Of a stretch of 64,000 nt of DNA, positions 10,441 through 21,006 are shown one piece after another; the stretch's first letter is position 1, and each line of letters begins with the position of its first letter. The position numbers were made by a program, and so were the translations under genes. The notes beneath the pieces are model-generated. The model was not told the DNA's origin, ran no database searches, and saw only the letters and a list, made by a program, of their open reading frames with translations. Source of the stretch: Mycoemilia scoparia (lineage: Eukaryota; Kickxellomycota; Kickxellomycetes; Kickxellales; Kickxellaceae); NCBI GenBank assembly GCA_027575805.1, contig JANBPU010000031.1:62001-126000 (forward strand), given 5' to 3'.

Positions 10441-12002
10441 TCAAATGCAGGCGGGCTAATACAAGCTAAGCTTCAATACAATTGAGGACGCAGCGGCTTT
10501 GGTCATCATCGATACACGGACAATGGGGCTTGTGTACACCGTAGCCATAGATCCTTTGCGTCAAGGCCTGTATGGTTGATGACAATGGCGCTGGGCCGAA
10601 ATGCTTTAAATAACCAGTCAGAGCAGCTAGTGGGGTGGCCATGTGTGGCCCATACGAACATATTCGCTGGCCTTCTATAGGAGCCGTTAAAACAAATGGC
10701 GAGAGGATTACACACCTATTCAAAAGAGCATGTAAGCGGCCGTGAGCCTTTGGTGGTAGCTTGGCTCCATTTGGGCGCTGTATGTGTTTTTCCATGAAAA
10801 ATCTTTTGCCAAGCACTCAGCTACAACAACGTATAGAATAGTTGTATTTATGGAGCCCGTCTCCAGGCGGATAGTTCTATCGCAACACGTCATGCCTCTG
10901 TCTAAGTTTGCTCTGAGTTCCTAGTATCGTCTATTGTCGGCATTTTGGGCACGACAACAATCAAAATATCGTTAGAGAGCCTTTTGCCAAAGATCCCGAA
11001 CGATGGCGATATGTGTATGTACAATGTAAATTAAAAAGAATCACGCACAAAGGGGAACAATCGCTATGCCTCACGCGTTACAAATGTTGGACAGAAACCC
11101 AGGCAAAAGAATGCATGGTCTATTAGCCAGCTGTGCGCAAGGGGCTTTAGGCACACATGTCGGTTTTGTTTGTTGAACCCCAACATACATGCAAATTCAA
11201 ATCAAACCTGAGATATAAGACGAAAATTCAAGACATTTGAGATGCCTGGGTAAAAGGGATCTGTTGCAGCACCATGACGGTACTATGTGTGCGTGTGTAT
11301 GTGTGTTACCGATGGCTAGTTTCAGGGACGAGAGCTTTCAATAACAGCCACAGTGATAAGATAACAGAAGGCCCTTCTCCCATTCACAGCCCCAGTACCA
11401 TTGTTACAGCTTTTTACAGGGTACTTTTGAGCATACGAGAGAAAATAAGTCCACAATAATCACACAACTGGTTTGGTGTCTTCAGACATGGACCAATTAA
11501 ACAGGACCCTGCGTAAACAGGTCCAAATCATGGTCAAGGGATCAAGACCACGAATATCGGGCAAACTCACAGAGACACAAACACATACTTGCTAGCCAAA
11601 ACTATTGGGTGAAGCCAATACAAAGCCCCAGCGCCATTATAAGCCGAAAAAAGTTTTATCACATATTTTGGCAAGACGATAACAATCAGTGTGCATCGGG
11701 CAAACGGGCAGGGTGCATAAATAAGGCCCTATAGCTTTTGCAGTCAAGGTGTTGTGTATGGAGCATCCAATGTATCTCCTGTGGGGAGGGACATTTGGGC
11801 CTATAGGCCCTGATCCCACCCACACATCCTCCCATCTTATCAGTCTAAGCAGCCCAGCCCACTGCTCATAGATAGATACACACGTAGGCAGACAGGCAGG
11901 CAGAGAGAAATATTCAGGCAGACAAGCTCCTCTCTTGTACTATTATTTTTCCTTTCCCTTTATTTTATCAGCCACAGAAAAAGTACTGTTTAAAAAATAG
12001 CC
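10441..12002. promoter_or_regulatory. 1.5-kb upstream region of the binding-protein gene, with GATA-type sites
   Basis: No convincing gene. Near the 12003 start codon it carries GATA-factor-like sites: TGATAAGATAAC (11354-11365), CTTATCAG (11836-11843) and TTTATCAG (11964-11971). Fungal GATA factors regulate nitrogen use and iron/siderophore genes, which would suit a surface binding protein; this is inference. A CT-rich stretch (11930-11965) before the start resembles a strong fungal core promoter. The minus-strand ORF at 10466-10816 was not accepted. Confidence 0.35.
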
Positions 12003-13941
12003 ATGCGTTATACAGTAAGCTGGTATGCCTTAGCAGTTGTTGCCACAGGTCTGCTTGGTATTTCAAGCCACCCAGGCTCCAACAGCCTTGCCATGGCACA
12101 AGACTCATCATCGGCTTCTAGCAGCTCTGACAACGGGAGTAAAGGACAGGATGGCAGAGGCTGCATAAGCGACTTTGACAGCAACAAGGACTACTTTGGC
12201 ACCAAGAGTAGTGGTAAGATCACGATCTCCTCAATTTTTGTGGACAATGGTTTCCATAGTTTTATCTTTGTCTACTCAATTTTTGCAAGCCACGCCTTCA
12301 GTCGGGTCGACACCTCACTTGACTTTCACGTTCTTGTCAATAACGGCAACGTGAATCTGCGTCTCCACCCAAAGACGGAAGAAAGCACAGTCCACCTCCT
12401 GGCTCCCTCTTTGGTTTATAAAAGCTCTTCGCGTACAGCGGATCTTTTAACCATACGGAATATCTGCCTGTTGGCTCCGTGTTGGCATGTGCGTGGTGGC
12501 AGACTTTTGAAGGAAACCATCCACTTTATAATGTGGCTTTGAAACCGGATACCACCACCTTCTAATTATATTAAAACATTTGTATTTTGCCTTTTCTATA
12601 GTTGATGAGTCGAATCTATTTGAAATCGAATACCACAATAGCTACAAGGTTCTGACCACCAAGGGGGCCGGCGGAGCAAAAGGAAACACCTATGTTCTGT
12701 ACATGTGTGGAGCTCCAACTCCTGATGCCGCCAAGGATGCTGATGCGGCATTCGAAATCCCACCCAGAGACATTTCCGTTTCCTCTACATCAGTCACTGC
12801 CTACATCGAGGTATTGGGTCTCCAGGACAAGATCAAGAGCCTGGGATCAGCTGTCGACATCACCTCGCCATGCTTGCAAAAGATGATCGGTGAGAACCAC
12901 ATCAGCTCTATTGATGCCACAAACAAGACCGCGGCAGCTAGCCAGCTCGAGTCTGTTGGAATCGCCTTCAGTAACACCCCTGACTCCAAGAACACGGTGA
13001 TTTCTTCCGAATACAGCGACCCCAGTATCCTCGGCCGCGTTGAGTGGGTCAAGTTCTTTGGTGCTTTCTTCAATGCTGAGGACAAGGCCAACAAAGTGTA
13101 TGGCCAGATCTCGGACAACTACAACTGTGTTACCGATAAGGCTCAGAAGCAGTACAACAACCTGAGACCTGTTGTTGCCTGGACTGCCTATGCCGCGCCC
13201 TCCCAGTATAACAACAACACGGCCTACTATATTATCTCTGGCGCAGAATACAAGTACAACCTGACCAGAGATTCTGGGGCTCGCATGCTCAATGCCACCA
13301 CTGGTATGATATACTCTCAGGAAGAATTCTTGGATGCGCTCAAGGAGGTCGATGTCATTGTTGATGAGAGCTTTGAGGGAACCACGCTTGATGATATCCT
13401 AAAATCGTATGGTGTTACAAAGGACAATACCGATGACTTCCCATGGGCCAAGAACAAGCGCGTCTTCCGTCACGATGGTATCCAGAACAAGGCATCCGGT
13501 GATGGTTTCTACGAATCCGCCTTCGTATTTGCCGATGCTCTTTTGGAAGACCTTATTTCTGTCAGCCACCCCGAATTCAGCAAGACCGGATACCAGCGTC
13601 GCTGGCTGAGAGACATTGGTGTTGGCGAGGAAGTTCGTGTTCTTGGTTCCCAGGACTGTGAGGGTTCCAGCAAGAACCCTCGCATTGACATGGCCACCAA
13701 GTGCTCTGACCTTGATCTCCAAAAGACACCAGACAACTCGACTATCTATGATGGCGTAGAAAAGGACAACAACAACGACTTGGTTGCTAGCTTTGATGAC
13801 TCTGGAAAGACCCTCGTCTCTGTTCTTGAGAGTAAATCTCAGGGATCCGGTTCCCAGGAAGGTGCCGGGTCTTCTTACCACGCCACCATCTTCAATATAG
13901 CCTCGGCAGTAACTGTTGTAGCAATTGCTGCTTGTTTTTAG
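12003..13941 (+). CDS. Secreted, probably GPI-anchored periplasmic-binding-protein-like protein
   Basis: Exons 12003-12213 and 12602-13941 join (AGTG|GTAAGA ... CTATAG|TT) to 516 residues. The N-terminus (MRYTVSWYALAVVATGLLGI) is a signal peptide, followed by a Ser-rich spacer. The body has the layout of TroA-like (class III) substrate-binding proteins: EYHNSYKVLTT near the start, IPPRDISVSSTSVTAYIEVL and then LQDKIKSLGSAVDI in the first lobe. A long helix region and second-lobe segments RPVVAWTAYAA and VDVIVDESFEG follow. Several N-x-T/S sites are present. The C-terminus has a Gly/Ser linker and a hydrophobic tail without a charged end (FNIASAVTVVAIAACF), typical of GPI attachment. In bacteria such proteins feed ABC importers of iron-siderophore, haem, metals or cobalamin; no permease is nearby. 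The ligand is unknown. The 388-bp intron is much longer than others here. Confidence 0.75.
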
Positions 13942-14089
13942 ATAGAGTCCAGCATTTGGTTATTTTTATTATATTGGTTTTGATAATGTTTTCTAAAGAG
14001 TTGTTGTTTGTGAATACAGCAATTATTATAGTACTGCTGCTAGTGTTATGATTATCCTTTGCTATTGTAAGTACCAATCAAATAATATT

Positions 14090-14193
14090 TGGGCGATTAT
14101 TTTTGAAGGGTGAATGTTTTCTAGTAAAACTGTGATTGCTGCCCCTCTAACCGTTGGCCACCGAAAGGCACCTTTCAAAAAATTTATTGCCCA
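14090..14193 (-). repeat. MITE family A, copy 2
   Basis: Left end GGGCGATTATTTTTGAAGGG and right end ACCTTTCAAAAAATTTATTG form imperfect inverted termini; TA follows the right end. The interior, read on the minus strand, shares the TTCGGTGGCCAACG block with other copies. It sits 14 bp from repeat B copy 1. Confidence 0.75.
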
Positions 14194-14204
14194 TATGATT
14201 TGAG

Positions 14205-14331
14205 TTCACAAGGCTTTGGGCAAAATGGGAGTCCCCAGGAGCAGTTGCATAGCAAATGGCTGATGATTGGGCAAAAATCCAAGGACCCATTTCTTTTTAT
14301 AATATGCCTGATCCCAAGCGAAATCTTCCCA
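14205..14331 (+). repeat. Dispersed repeat family B, copy 1
   Basis: It begins TTCACAAGGCTTTGGGCAAA and ends near GATCCCAAGCGAAATCTTCC. The same order of blocks (CACAAGGC, CCCCAGGAG, GATTGGGC, GATCCC, GAAATCT) occurs at 20058-20176, 53078-53201 and, reversed, at 27448-27573. No clear terminal repeats or coding potential; origin unknown. Confidence 0.65.
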
Positions 14332-15686
14332 TATATGCTACAGATTTATTACATTACCTTGCACTTTCCAATAATCAAAAAGTAATAATTATAAGCAATA
14401 CAGCTTTGAAGCCATGAGACTATTACGTATATTCAATGCAGCCCCCCTTCCTTCACAAGATAATTGTTCTATTTATAGATTTTTGTCCATTTTGGTTGGC
14501 TCTGTCTGAGCTCATATAATGATAGAGACAAAAGAGATACTCGCACAGACATCGAAAGTAATGCCCACTACTCCTTTACTGCTGTTCCTCTGTGTAGTAT
14601 CAAGTTGGCCGATGTTTTCTTGCCCAAATCGGCATTCTTATTAGACATTTCTAGGACATCATTACAACTGCCATCACTGTCGAAATAGTCCTTTTCTTAT
14701 GATAAATGAGCACTTGGGCCCAAATGGTGGTGGTGCAACTATTAACTAATGTCTTATATCATATACAACCAAAATATCTGTTTTGCAATCAAACAGTGCT
14801 AGTGAGTATCATCCATTCTTAATTGCAGCATTAGACCCATTTCAGAGAAAGATCAATGCGAGTATATTCAGAGCAAAATCTTTATAGAAAGGAAAAGCGC
14901 GTTGGTAACGCTTAATCCTTCAGAAATGCTCTTCACTCGCTGATGTAGCCATGCAGATGGCAATGGCGAGGATTACTGATATAGAAAGTTCCAATTGTTT
15001 CTACACCAGCAAATATATGAAGCAAAATTAAAGGGTTTCTTTATAGAATAACCCCACTCATGACATTACAACAATTCTAATCCAAATAAGAGGATGGATC
15101 AGCAGGCTCTGTATTTGTATTTGTCTCAAAGGCTATGATTAACCATTTCATTAAAATCTTAAGACCGGCCATATAGGCAATAATTCCTGAAGGGTACCTT
15201 TCATAAATTATAATCCGTATAGACACACACGCGCACACTTGGTTCGGAATTTCTTTTATTCTGTAAAGATTATTATCCTGATAGTGATATATCAGAGGAT
15301 GAGGATGGGAGAGTGTGTGAAGAGACGCAAGAAATAACTGGAGCAGTAGCAAACTAATAAAGCAGCAGGCAAGAAAAGGCACAATAGGAAGACTAGAATC
15401 GAATGTCTGGTGGTGCTACAAATCTCGTGATACAACCGCCGACGCCGCCAATATTACCCCGTACAACCATAGAGTAAAGAAAAAAAGAGAGACGAGGATC
15501 CTCTAAATAAAAGGAATCATGGGGACATCGACCATTACTATTCCATTCCTTTAGCTTTCTCTGTTATTATAAAACGCAATATATCAGCCAAGTTTCATCA
15601 CCGTATTCAATCACAGTACTCTTTGTCTTAGCTTTGCTTTTACATGATTTTTGCAACTGCTCCACCCTAAAACTCACAAGGCAACA
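14332..15686. other. Spacer and promoter of GPCR 2
   Basis: About 1.35 kb downstream of the binding-protein gene and upstream of the GPCR 2 start. It holds the collapsed MITE remnant at 15171-15222. The minus-strand ORF at 15077-15382 has no recognisable feature and is not accepted. No RNA gene seen. Confidence 0.4.
15171..15222. repeat. Internally deleted MITE A remnant
   Basis: The left terminus (GGCAATAATTCCTGAAGGGT) is joined directly to a degenerate right terminus (ACCTTTCATAAATTATAATC), with the usual interior missing. It lies in the promoter region of GPCR 2, about 465 bp before the ATG. Confidence 0.5.
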
Positions 15687-17621
15687 ATGTCAAGCAGCAA
15701 CAGTACCAGCAGATTGAATAACCATGACTATATTCTTGGACTACCTGGTTCAAGTTATGAACGACTGAGCCAGCTGGGCATTTCGGACATTAGGGAGACC
15801 ACAAGCTACGAGAACCGAGACCACCCCATTTACAACTCACGACTGGGATCGGCCATATTTGCCTTTTATGGGGTCAACATGGCCTCAATAGTCTTGTCGA
15901 TCGTTGTCATTTTCATAGTCATAACTATGATTTTTGTCAAACGCCAAATCGCGCTGATGCCCTCATTCCGTTTATCTGCCTGGATCGCCCTGACCGACAT
16001 CGTCCTGTCATCTATAAAGATCACCCAGCTCTACCACATCCACATGCTTGAACTATCCGAAGCATGGCTCAAGTTCCTAGAATGGATGCTATATTCCTCA
16101 GGACTGGCATTCATGTTCTTGACAGATTGTATTGTGCTACAGCTACAGCTCTCAGTCTTGCACAACAAGGCTCACTGGGCTGCCAAACTTCATCCCTTTT
16201 ACGAGCTGTTTAGTATAGTATTTGCTCTTCTGCTAGCTCATCCATTCATGTATTTTGCCACAGCAGTGTGGCATCCCAATTCCCAGCTGATCTCATCTCT
16301 GGCTCCACAAGAGGTGTTGACCGGGTTTATCTGGGGTTGTGTCCTGGTCTGGATGATACTCAGCATCCTTTACTGTATAATCACATGTACTGCTTTGGTC
16401 ATTAAATTGTCACTGATTTCCAAATGGACAAAGCCTAAGCCGCTTCAATCGGAGTTCACACCACAGCAGCAGCATCCCAAAGACTATGTTGTTGTTCATG
16501 ACGTGATAGCGCCAGCACAGCAGACATCTCGCTCGGATTACCTTTCACCAAGCACCAGCAACACAAACAACAACATCGGTATTTGCAGCTCGCCTATTAT
16601 TATAGCTTCGGAAGATTTGGGCGGTCAGCCTGGACTGCTTAGGCCATTGGCTGCATCTCCAATGTTGCAACTCTCACCCCAGATCTCTCACAGAAGCGAC
16701 AGTCTGCTAATGAGAACAAGCTTATCAACCACAGACAGAAAGGGATCTTACAACTGCAACTACGCATTCAAACCAACAACTTTGAATACCGACAGCAACG
16801 GCTTAGACTTAGACTATGGCTATTACAATAATAATGCCAATAGTTTTGATTTGGAAAAAGACGAGGCAGATGACCCACCAAGTTATTATCTGACACCTAC
16901 TCCAAACACATCAGCAGCAGCAGAAGCAACGTATCAAAGCTACAATAAACATAGCACTATCAAAAGGAGCCGAAGAAAAAGAAATAACCCAATTTTGCTA
17001 TTGGATCTAAACACTCATGTCCACGAAGAACCATCCGATATCCCCGTATCCTTGGATCCATCCTCTCCCACCTCACCAACTACCACTACCAACTACAACA
17101 GACTAATAACAAAAATGGCACCACTACCCACCTCAAAGCCTTCAAAATCCCATTTCAAATCAACAGTCATCACCACTACCACTTCTGCTGCTGCTGCTAC
17201 TACCCTATCATCGCCTACCAGTCCCAACTCCACCAGCTCTACAAAAAGCTACAGTGACACCAGCAAAAGGGACCGCCGCCAGTTGAAATTTACTATCCTT
17301 CGAGTAATGTTATATCCACTAGTTCCAATAATAACCCGCACAATGTCATTGGTGATCGATGGTCTTGGAATTACCCACTACCCAGCACTGGCAAATTCAA
17401 TGCTGCCTGCCTCCCAGGGTATTTTGAATTTTGTTGCTTTCATGTTTAACCCGGGTCTTGATGAGTTCTGGGCATGGTTAAGGAAACAGTTTCGGAAGCC
17501 GTTTGCTAGCACCAAGAATAAGAAAAAGAAAAAAAGAGGTGGTGCTTGTGCTGATGAAAAAAAAGAATCTAGGCCTCTTCAATATTATTATAATCTTAAT
17601 GGCAAAGAAATTTATCTTTAA
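15687..17621 (+). CDS. GPCR-like seven-transmembrane protein 2
   Basis: A single exon of 644 residues from the first ATG (15687, context CAACAATGT). The frame is open further upstream but has no ATG in range. TM segments: TM1 IVLSIVVIFIVITMIFV, TM2 around WIALTDIVLSSIKITQLY, TM3 MLYSSGLAFMFLTDCIVLQL, TM4 LFSIVFALLLAHPFMYFA and TM5 GCVLVWMILSILYCIITCTA. A cytosolic loop of about 290 residues, rich in Ser/Thr/Asn and with Ala, Asn and Thr runs, separates these from TM6 (LRVMLYPLVPIITRTMSLVI) and TM7 (SQGILNFVAFMFNPGLDEFW). The tail is Lys-rich. The TM6/TM7 signature is shared with the receptors at 6686-9782 and 23624-25420. Family: fungal Git3/cAMP-receptor-like 7TM proteins, by topology and motif. 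The ligand is unknown. The MITE remnant lies in its upstream region. Confidence 0.75.
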   Translation: MSSSNSTSRLNNHDYILGLPGSSYERLSQLGISDIRETTSYENRDHPIYNSRLGSAIFAFYGVNMASIVLSIVVIFIVITMIFVKRQIALMPSFRLSAWIALTDIVLSSIKITQLYHIHMLELSEAWLKFLEWMLYSSGLAFMFLTDCIVLQLQLSVLHNKAHWAAKLHPFYELFSIVFALLLAHPFMYFATAVWHPNSQLISSLAPQEVLTGFIWGCVLVWMILSILYCIITCTALVIKLSLISKWTKPKPLQSEFTPQQQHPKDYVVVHDVIAPAQQTSRSDYLSPSTSNTNNNIGICSSPIIIASEDLGGQPGLLRPLAASPMLQLSPQISHRSDSLLMRTSLSTTDRKGSYNCNYAFKPTTLNTDSNGLDLDYGYYNNNANSFDLEKDEADDPPSYYLTPTPNTSAAAEATYQSYNKHSTIKRSRRKRNNPILLLDLNTHVHEEPSDIPVSLDPSSPTSPTTTTNYNRLITKMAPLPTSKPSKSHFKSTVITTTTSAAAATTLSSPTSPNSTSSTKSYSDTSKRDRRQLKFTILRVMLYPLVPIITRTMSLVIDGLGITHYPALANSMLPASQGILNFVAFMFNPGLDEFWAWLRKQFRKPFASTKNKKKKKRGGACADEKKESRPLQYYYNLNGKEIYL

Positions 17622-17655
17622 TTGTTTTTGTAGCAGTAAATTATTAAAAATGTAG

Positions 17656-17683
17656 TATTATTATTATTATTATTATTATTATT
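17656..17683. repeat. (TAT)n microsatellite
   Basis: About nine uninterrupted trinucleotide units just downstream of the GPCR 2 stop codon and a few bases before MITE copy 3. Confidence 0.9.
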
Positions 17684-17693
17684 GGTCATCATA

Positions 17694-17796
17694 TGGATTA
17701 TAGTTTTTGAAGGGTGACTTTTGGTGGCCAACGATTAAAGGGGGAACTACAGCCAAATGTGTGACTCTATAGCTCTTCAAAAATAACTACTACCCA
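17694..17796 (+). repeat. MITE family A, copy 3
   Basis: TA, then GGATTATAGTTTTTGAAGGG on the left. The right end is CTCTTCAAAAATAACTACTA followed by CCCATA. The interior has TTTTGGTGGCCAACG and ACAGCCAAATG, shared with copies 4 and 6. Located 72 bp after the GPCR 2 stop. Confidence 0.8.
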
Positions 17797-20057
17797 TATG
17801 ATGAATTGTGGAGTGGATAAGAATAAAATGCTTTGATGAAGGCTGGTCCTTTATACATTTCAATATTTTTTTACAACAGCCGAGATATTTCATTTTTTGG
17901 CTACACATGAGATTTTGAATTGGAATGGCCACAAAGATATCATCAAGGCATGGCTGCGTTGTATTTAACCACTGTTAAATATTAATGAGATTTATAGTTG
18001 AAATTCTGTTCATACTCTGTCGATGCTACTATTTGAGAATGCAATTCATTTATTGTCATAGCTGGTGAAATATTAAATTTGCATAAACAAATGATTTTTG
18101 ACAATTTATTTATATAAATATCAACAAATAAATTTAAAATGCAACACTGTGGTCGCAGTGTTTGGTCATGGTATAGAATTATAACAATTAAATGGGTATA
18201 TACAAGGAATAAAAAACTTGCAACCTGAAATCACATTTGATTTCTGTGCACTTTCTATGCATGGTTCCAGAGTTCAGTTGTTCTTTGTATTTCATCTAAT
18301 TAAATTTTTATTTCGGCTCTCTCTGTCAAACAATACTGGTCTTGGCATGAGACCATTTCGAATTTGTATTTTTAAACAAAAGGCTGACGGCCTTTTTGGG
18401 TTCATCCCTCAAAATGGGGTGGGAGCTAGTAGCTCTCCCATCTTGGCTCGGACTCTCCCCCACCACCATCAGGTGGTTCATATATACCATGCGGATCATG
18501 GCGCTGTTTAGCCCACTGACATGGGCCAAGTGGACTGTTATGGTTGGGAGGCGATAGTTGTTGGTGGTTGTTTAGTTTCTTCTGCATATTTTCCTTGATA
18601 AATTTTGGAGTGTGTGAAAAAGAGGTAAAGATGAATTCATTGAGGCAATAGCAGGCCCTTTTTATACATTTTTGGAGCTTCTTACAACAGCTCAGATAGT
18701 TGAACTTTTCAACTTCACATGGAACTGTGCCAAATGCACTGCTTTTTCCTCTCTGTGACTGTTGAGATTCCCCAGCTGTTCTCAAGTAGAATGTCTTGAT
18801 TTTAAAAGTGTCTCTTTGTGGAATTGGCAGCTGATTCCTACTTGTGAGAACACTCCCTACATTTGAGAGGTTGTGCAGGAGGTGGCTCTGCTCCATCTGA
18901 CCATTTCATCAAAGAAATCCCAAGTGACATTAAATATTATCATAGTGAATCACCTACTTTGGACATCCATAAATCTAAATAATCAACATTATTTTGGCTG
19001 TTGAGGGAAAATATAGTGAAAGAATTGAATTACATCTATTTCATCGCCTGTGCTTAGAGTAGAGTTTATCCATCCAAGTGAGCCTGTTCAGATGATCAAT
19101 TAAAGGATGAGTGTTTCAATCAAGTGTATCATATATAAAAAACGAATCTGAGTTGATAAAGTACAGGTGATCATGTTGGTGCTAAAGAATGGAAATGTAG
19201 AAAAGTCAGCTGCAAGATATGATTAGATTCGGGGCTTATAACTTTATTAAGATTGTGAGTGGATACTTTCTGAATGTAGCTTTTTAAATTATTTGTTAAA
19301 AATCAACAAGCAGGTAGGATAGAAAAATAGAGCAAAAAGCAAATTGCAACGCCAGGTGTTCCCGCTTGGTCCCCCACAGCAGTACTCTCCTGGCCATAAC
19401 GTGCTTGGTTACGGTGATCGGACGGGAACCGACATTTTCTCGTTTGTATGGTCGCAATTCAGGAAATTGAAAAACATATATCACACTAAATTATATCTGT
19501 GTTGTAATATAATTCAAACACAATTAAAGATAGAACAGGCAATGGCTATATTTAAAATACTGGTGATTGTTATTTTAAAGAGGATTTTATTTATATCAGT
19601 TGTACATAATATTGAATGCTAGCCTGGGTTTATCTTCACTAAACTCATGCGCGGTTATTGTTTATGAGCCCAGTTAATTCAAATTCACTGGGTTTTCAAT
19701 CGTAGTAGCTTCAATATTAATACCAATTTTATCCATAATTCATCAAAGCAAATCTCAGCGAAAGAGCCTCTTAGCAAACCAAGTTGAATTGTGTCGACCA
19801 TTTAATATGCAAAATGCCACTTGCTATACCAAAACAGCAGCACGCTACTATTAAATAATGTTTATACTGCCATCCATTCAAATGGCATTCCATTGCCTTT
19901 TTTCTACATGCTTGGCCCACTCGATTTGTTCCTATTGGATATCGATACAAAGCAAAATGCCACTTCACCATGCTTCTCACCAGCCATTTCTGTTCAAGGT
20001 CTCTCTTGATATGTTGATACACTACTACGTGTAGTGTTTTTTCATTTGGTCAAGGCC
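17797..20057. other. Gene-poor spacer
   Basis: About 2.3 kb of AT-rich DNA. The largest open frame is on the minus strand at 18426-18896 (156 codons from ATG). Its product is Cys/Lys-rich in the middle with no recognisable domain or splice-supported context, so it is not called. No tRNA-like internal promoter seen. Confidence 0.4.
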
Positions 20058-20176
20058 CACAAGGCTTCGGACAAAATGGGTCCCCAGGAGTTGCATATCA
20101 AATGCATTGTGAAAAGGCCAAAACCTGTGAGCCCATCTCTGTCTACATCACACTTGATCACTAATGAAATCTGACA
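20058..20176 (+). repeat. Dispersed repeat family B, copy 2
   Basis: It starts CACAAGGCTTCGGACAAAAT and ends near CACTAATGAAATCTGACA. It aligns block by block with copies at 14205, 27448 (reversed) and 53078. MITE copy 4 lies 60 bp downstream. Confidence 0.65.
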
Positions 20177-20235
20177 ATATTATTATTATTGTTGTTGTAT
20201 TTTTATAATCGAACTTTAGAGTAGGATATTAAATA

Positions 20236-20351
20236 TGGATCATAATTTTTGAAGGGTGACTTTTGGTGGCTAAAGATCATACAGACTACTACAGCCAAAT
20301 TGGTGATCGCAGCCTGTTAGCAAATGGTCACCCTTCAAAAATTATTACACA
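20236..20351 (+). repeat. MITE family A, copy 4
   Basis: Flanked by TA on both sides. Left ATCATAATTTTTGAAGGGTG and right CACCCTTCAAAAATTATTAC are almost perfect complements. The interior contains TTTTGGTGGC, ACAGCCAAAT and TTAGCAAATGG, the last shared with copy 6. This is the best preserved plus-strand copy. Confidence 0.88.
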
Positions 20352-20820
20352 TATTGCTGTACCTCGAAGTTGCAGCTCTACACCCTAAATCTGCAAGGTT
20401 TTTAAATAGACAATTTGACACATTAATAATCTGTTGAGCACAACCTAGAACGCATTTTTACTCCAAATTGCCGAGTTTTTTTTAAAATATAAACCTCGAA
20501 ATCGGCATTTCAGTTATTGTATTTGCGAAAAGACACACCAAGGTTGTCATAGACAGGTTTTAGATGTCACAAATGTGGTGTTTTATTGGTTTGAGGACAG
20601 GGCTGGTGTACACATCTAAGCATTGTAAGCTAAAAGGGCCATAACACAGCCAAAAGAAGACCAGTGAGTAAGTGTGTATAGACGATTTTGAAATGTTTAC
20701 ATGGTGTTTTGATGCTTTCGGTTGTTGTCGTTGTTGTTGCTGTTATTGAAATTGTCTCTGGGAACTATGGCTCAAATGGCAAGACTTCCATCAAAAGGAA
20801 ACATACGGATACCTGATCAT

Positions 20821-21006
20821 TAGGCGTTTTATTACTCCCAAGGAGGTAGCTATATGCCACATACACTAGAGGAAACAGACTGGTGCCCTCGTATATTCCC
20901 TTCAAACAAGCCCATAATTATACCCCACACTTCTAGCTGGAATCTGGCAGAATACTGGCCATTATCCAAGGCATTATTCTAGAAGGCCTTTGAGGGAGAC
21001 TCTGTC
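20821..21006 (-). repeat. Dispersed repeat family C, copy 3
   Basis: Read on the minus strand, it contains GGATAATGGCC, CCAGCTAGAAGTGTGGGGTA and a CTGTTTCCTCTAG end. These align with the copies at 45852-46007 and 49125-49273. Its distal 48 bp (20821-20868) recur with two differences at 26791-26838. Confidence 0.6.

Noticed and set aside
10466..10816. 116-codon ORF on the minus strand
   Set aside because: Composition unlike neighbouring proteins, two overlapping frames open at once, no splice context or motif.
13399..13881. 160-codon ORF antisense to the binding-protein gene
   Set aside because: A shadow of the well-supported plus-strand gene.
15651..15686. Possible 12-codon N-terminal extension of GPCR 2
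   Set aside because: The frame start at 15651 is a TTG codon; the first in-frame ATG with good context is 15687.
18426..18896. 156-codon ORF on the minus strand
   Set aside because: It has a real ATG and some Cys clustering but no recognisable domain, no neighbouring splice signals that extend it, and lies in a repeat-rich spacer. Possible but unsupported.
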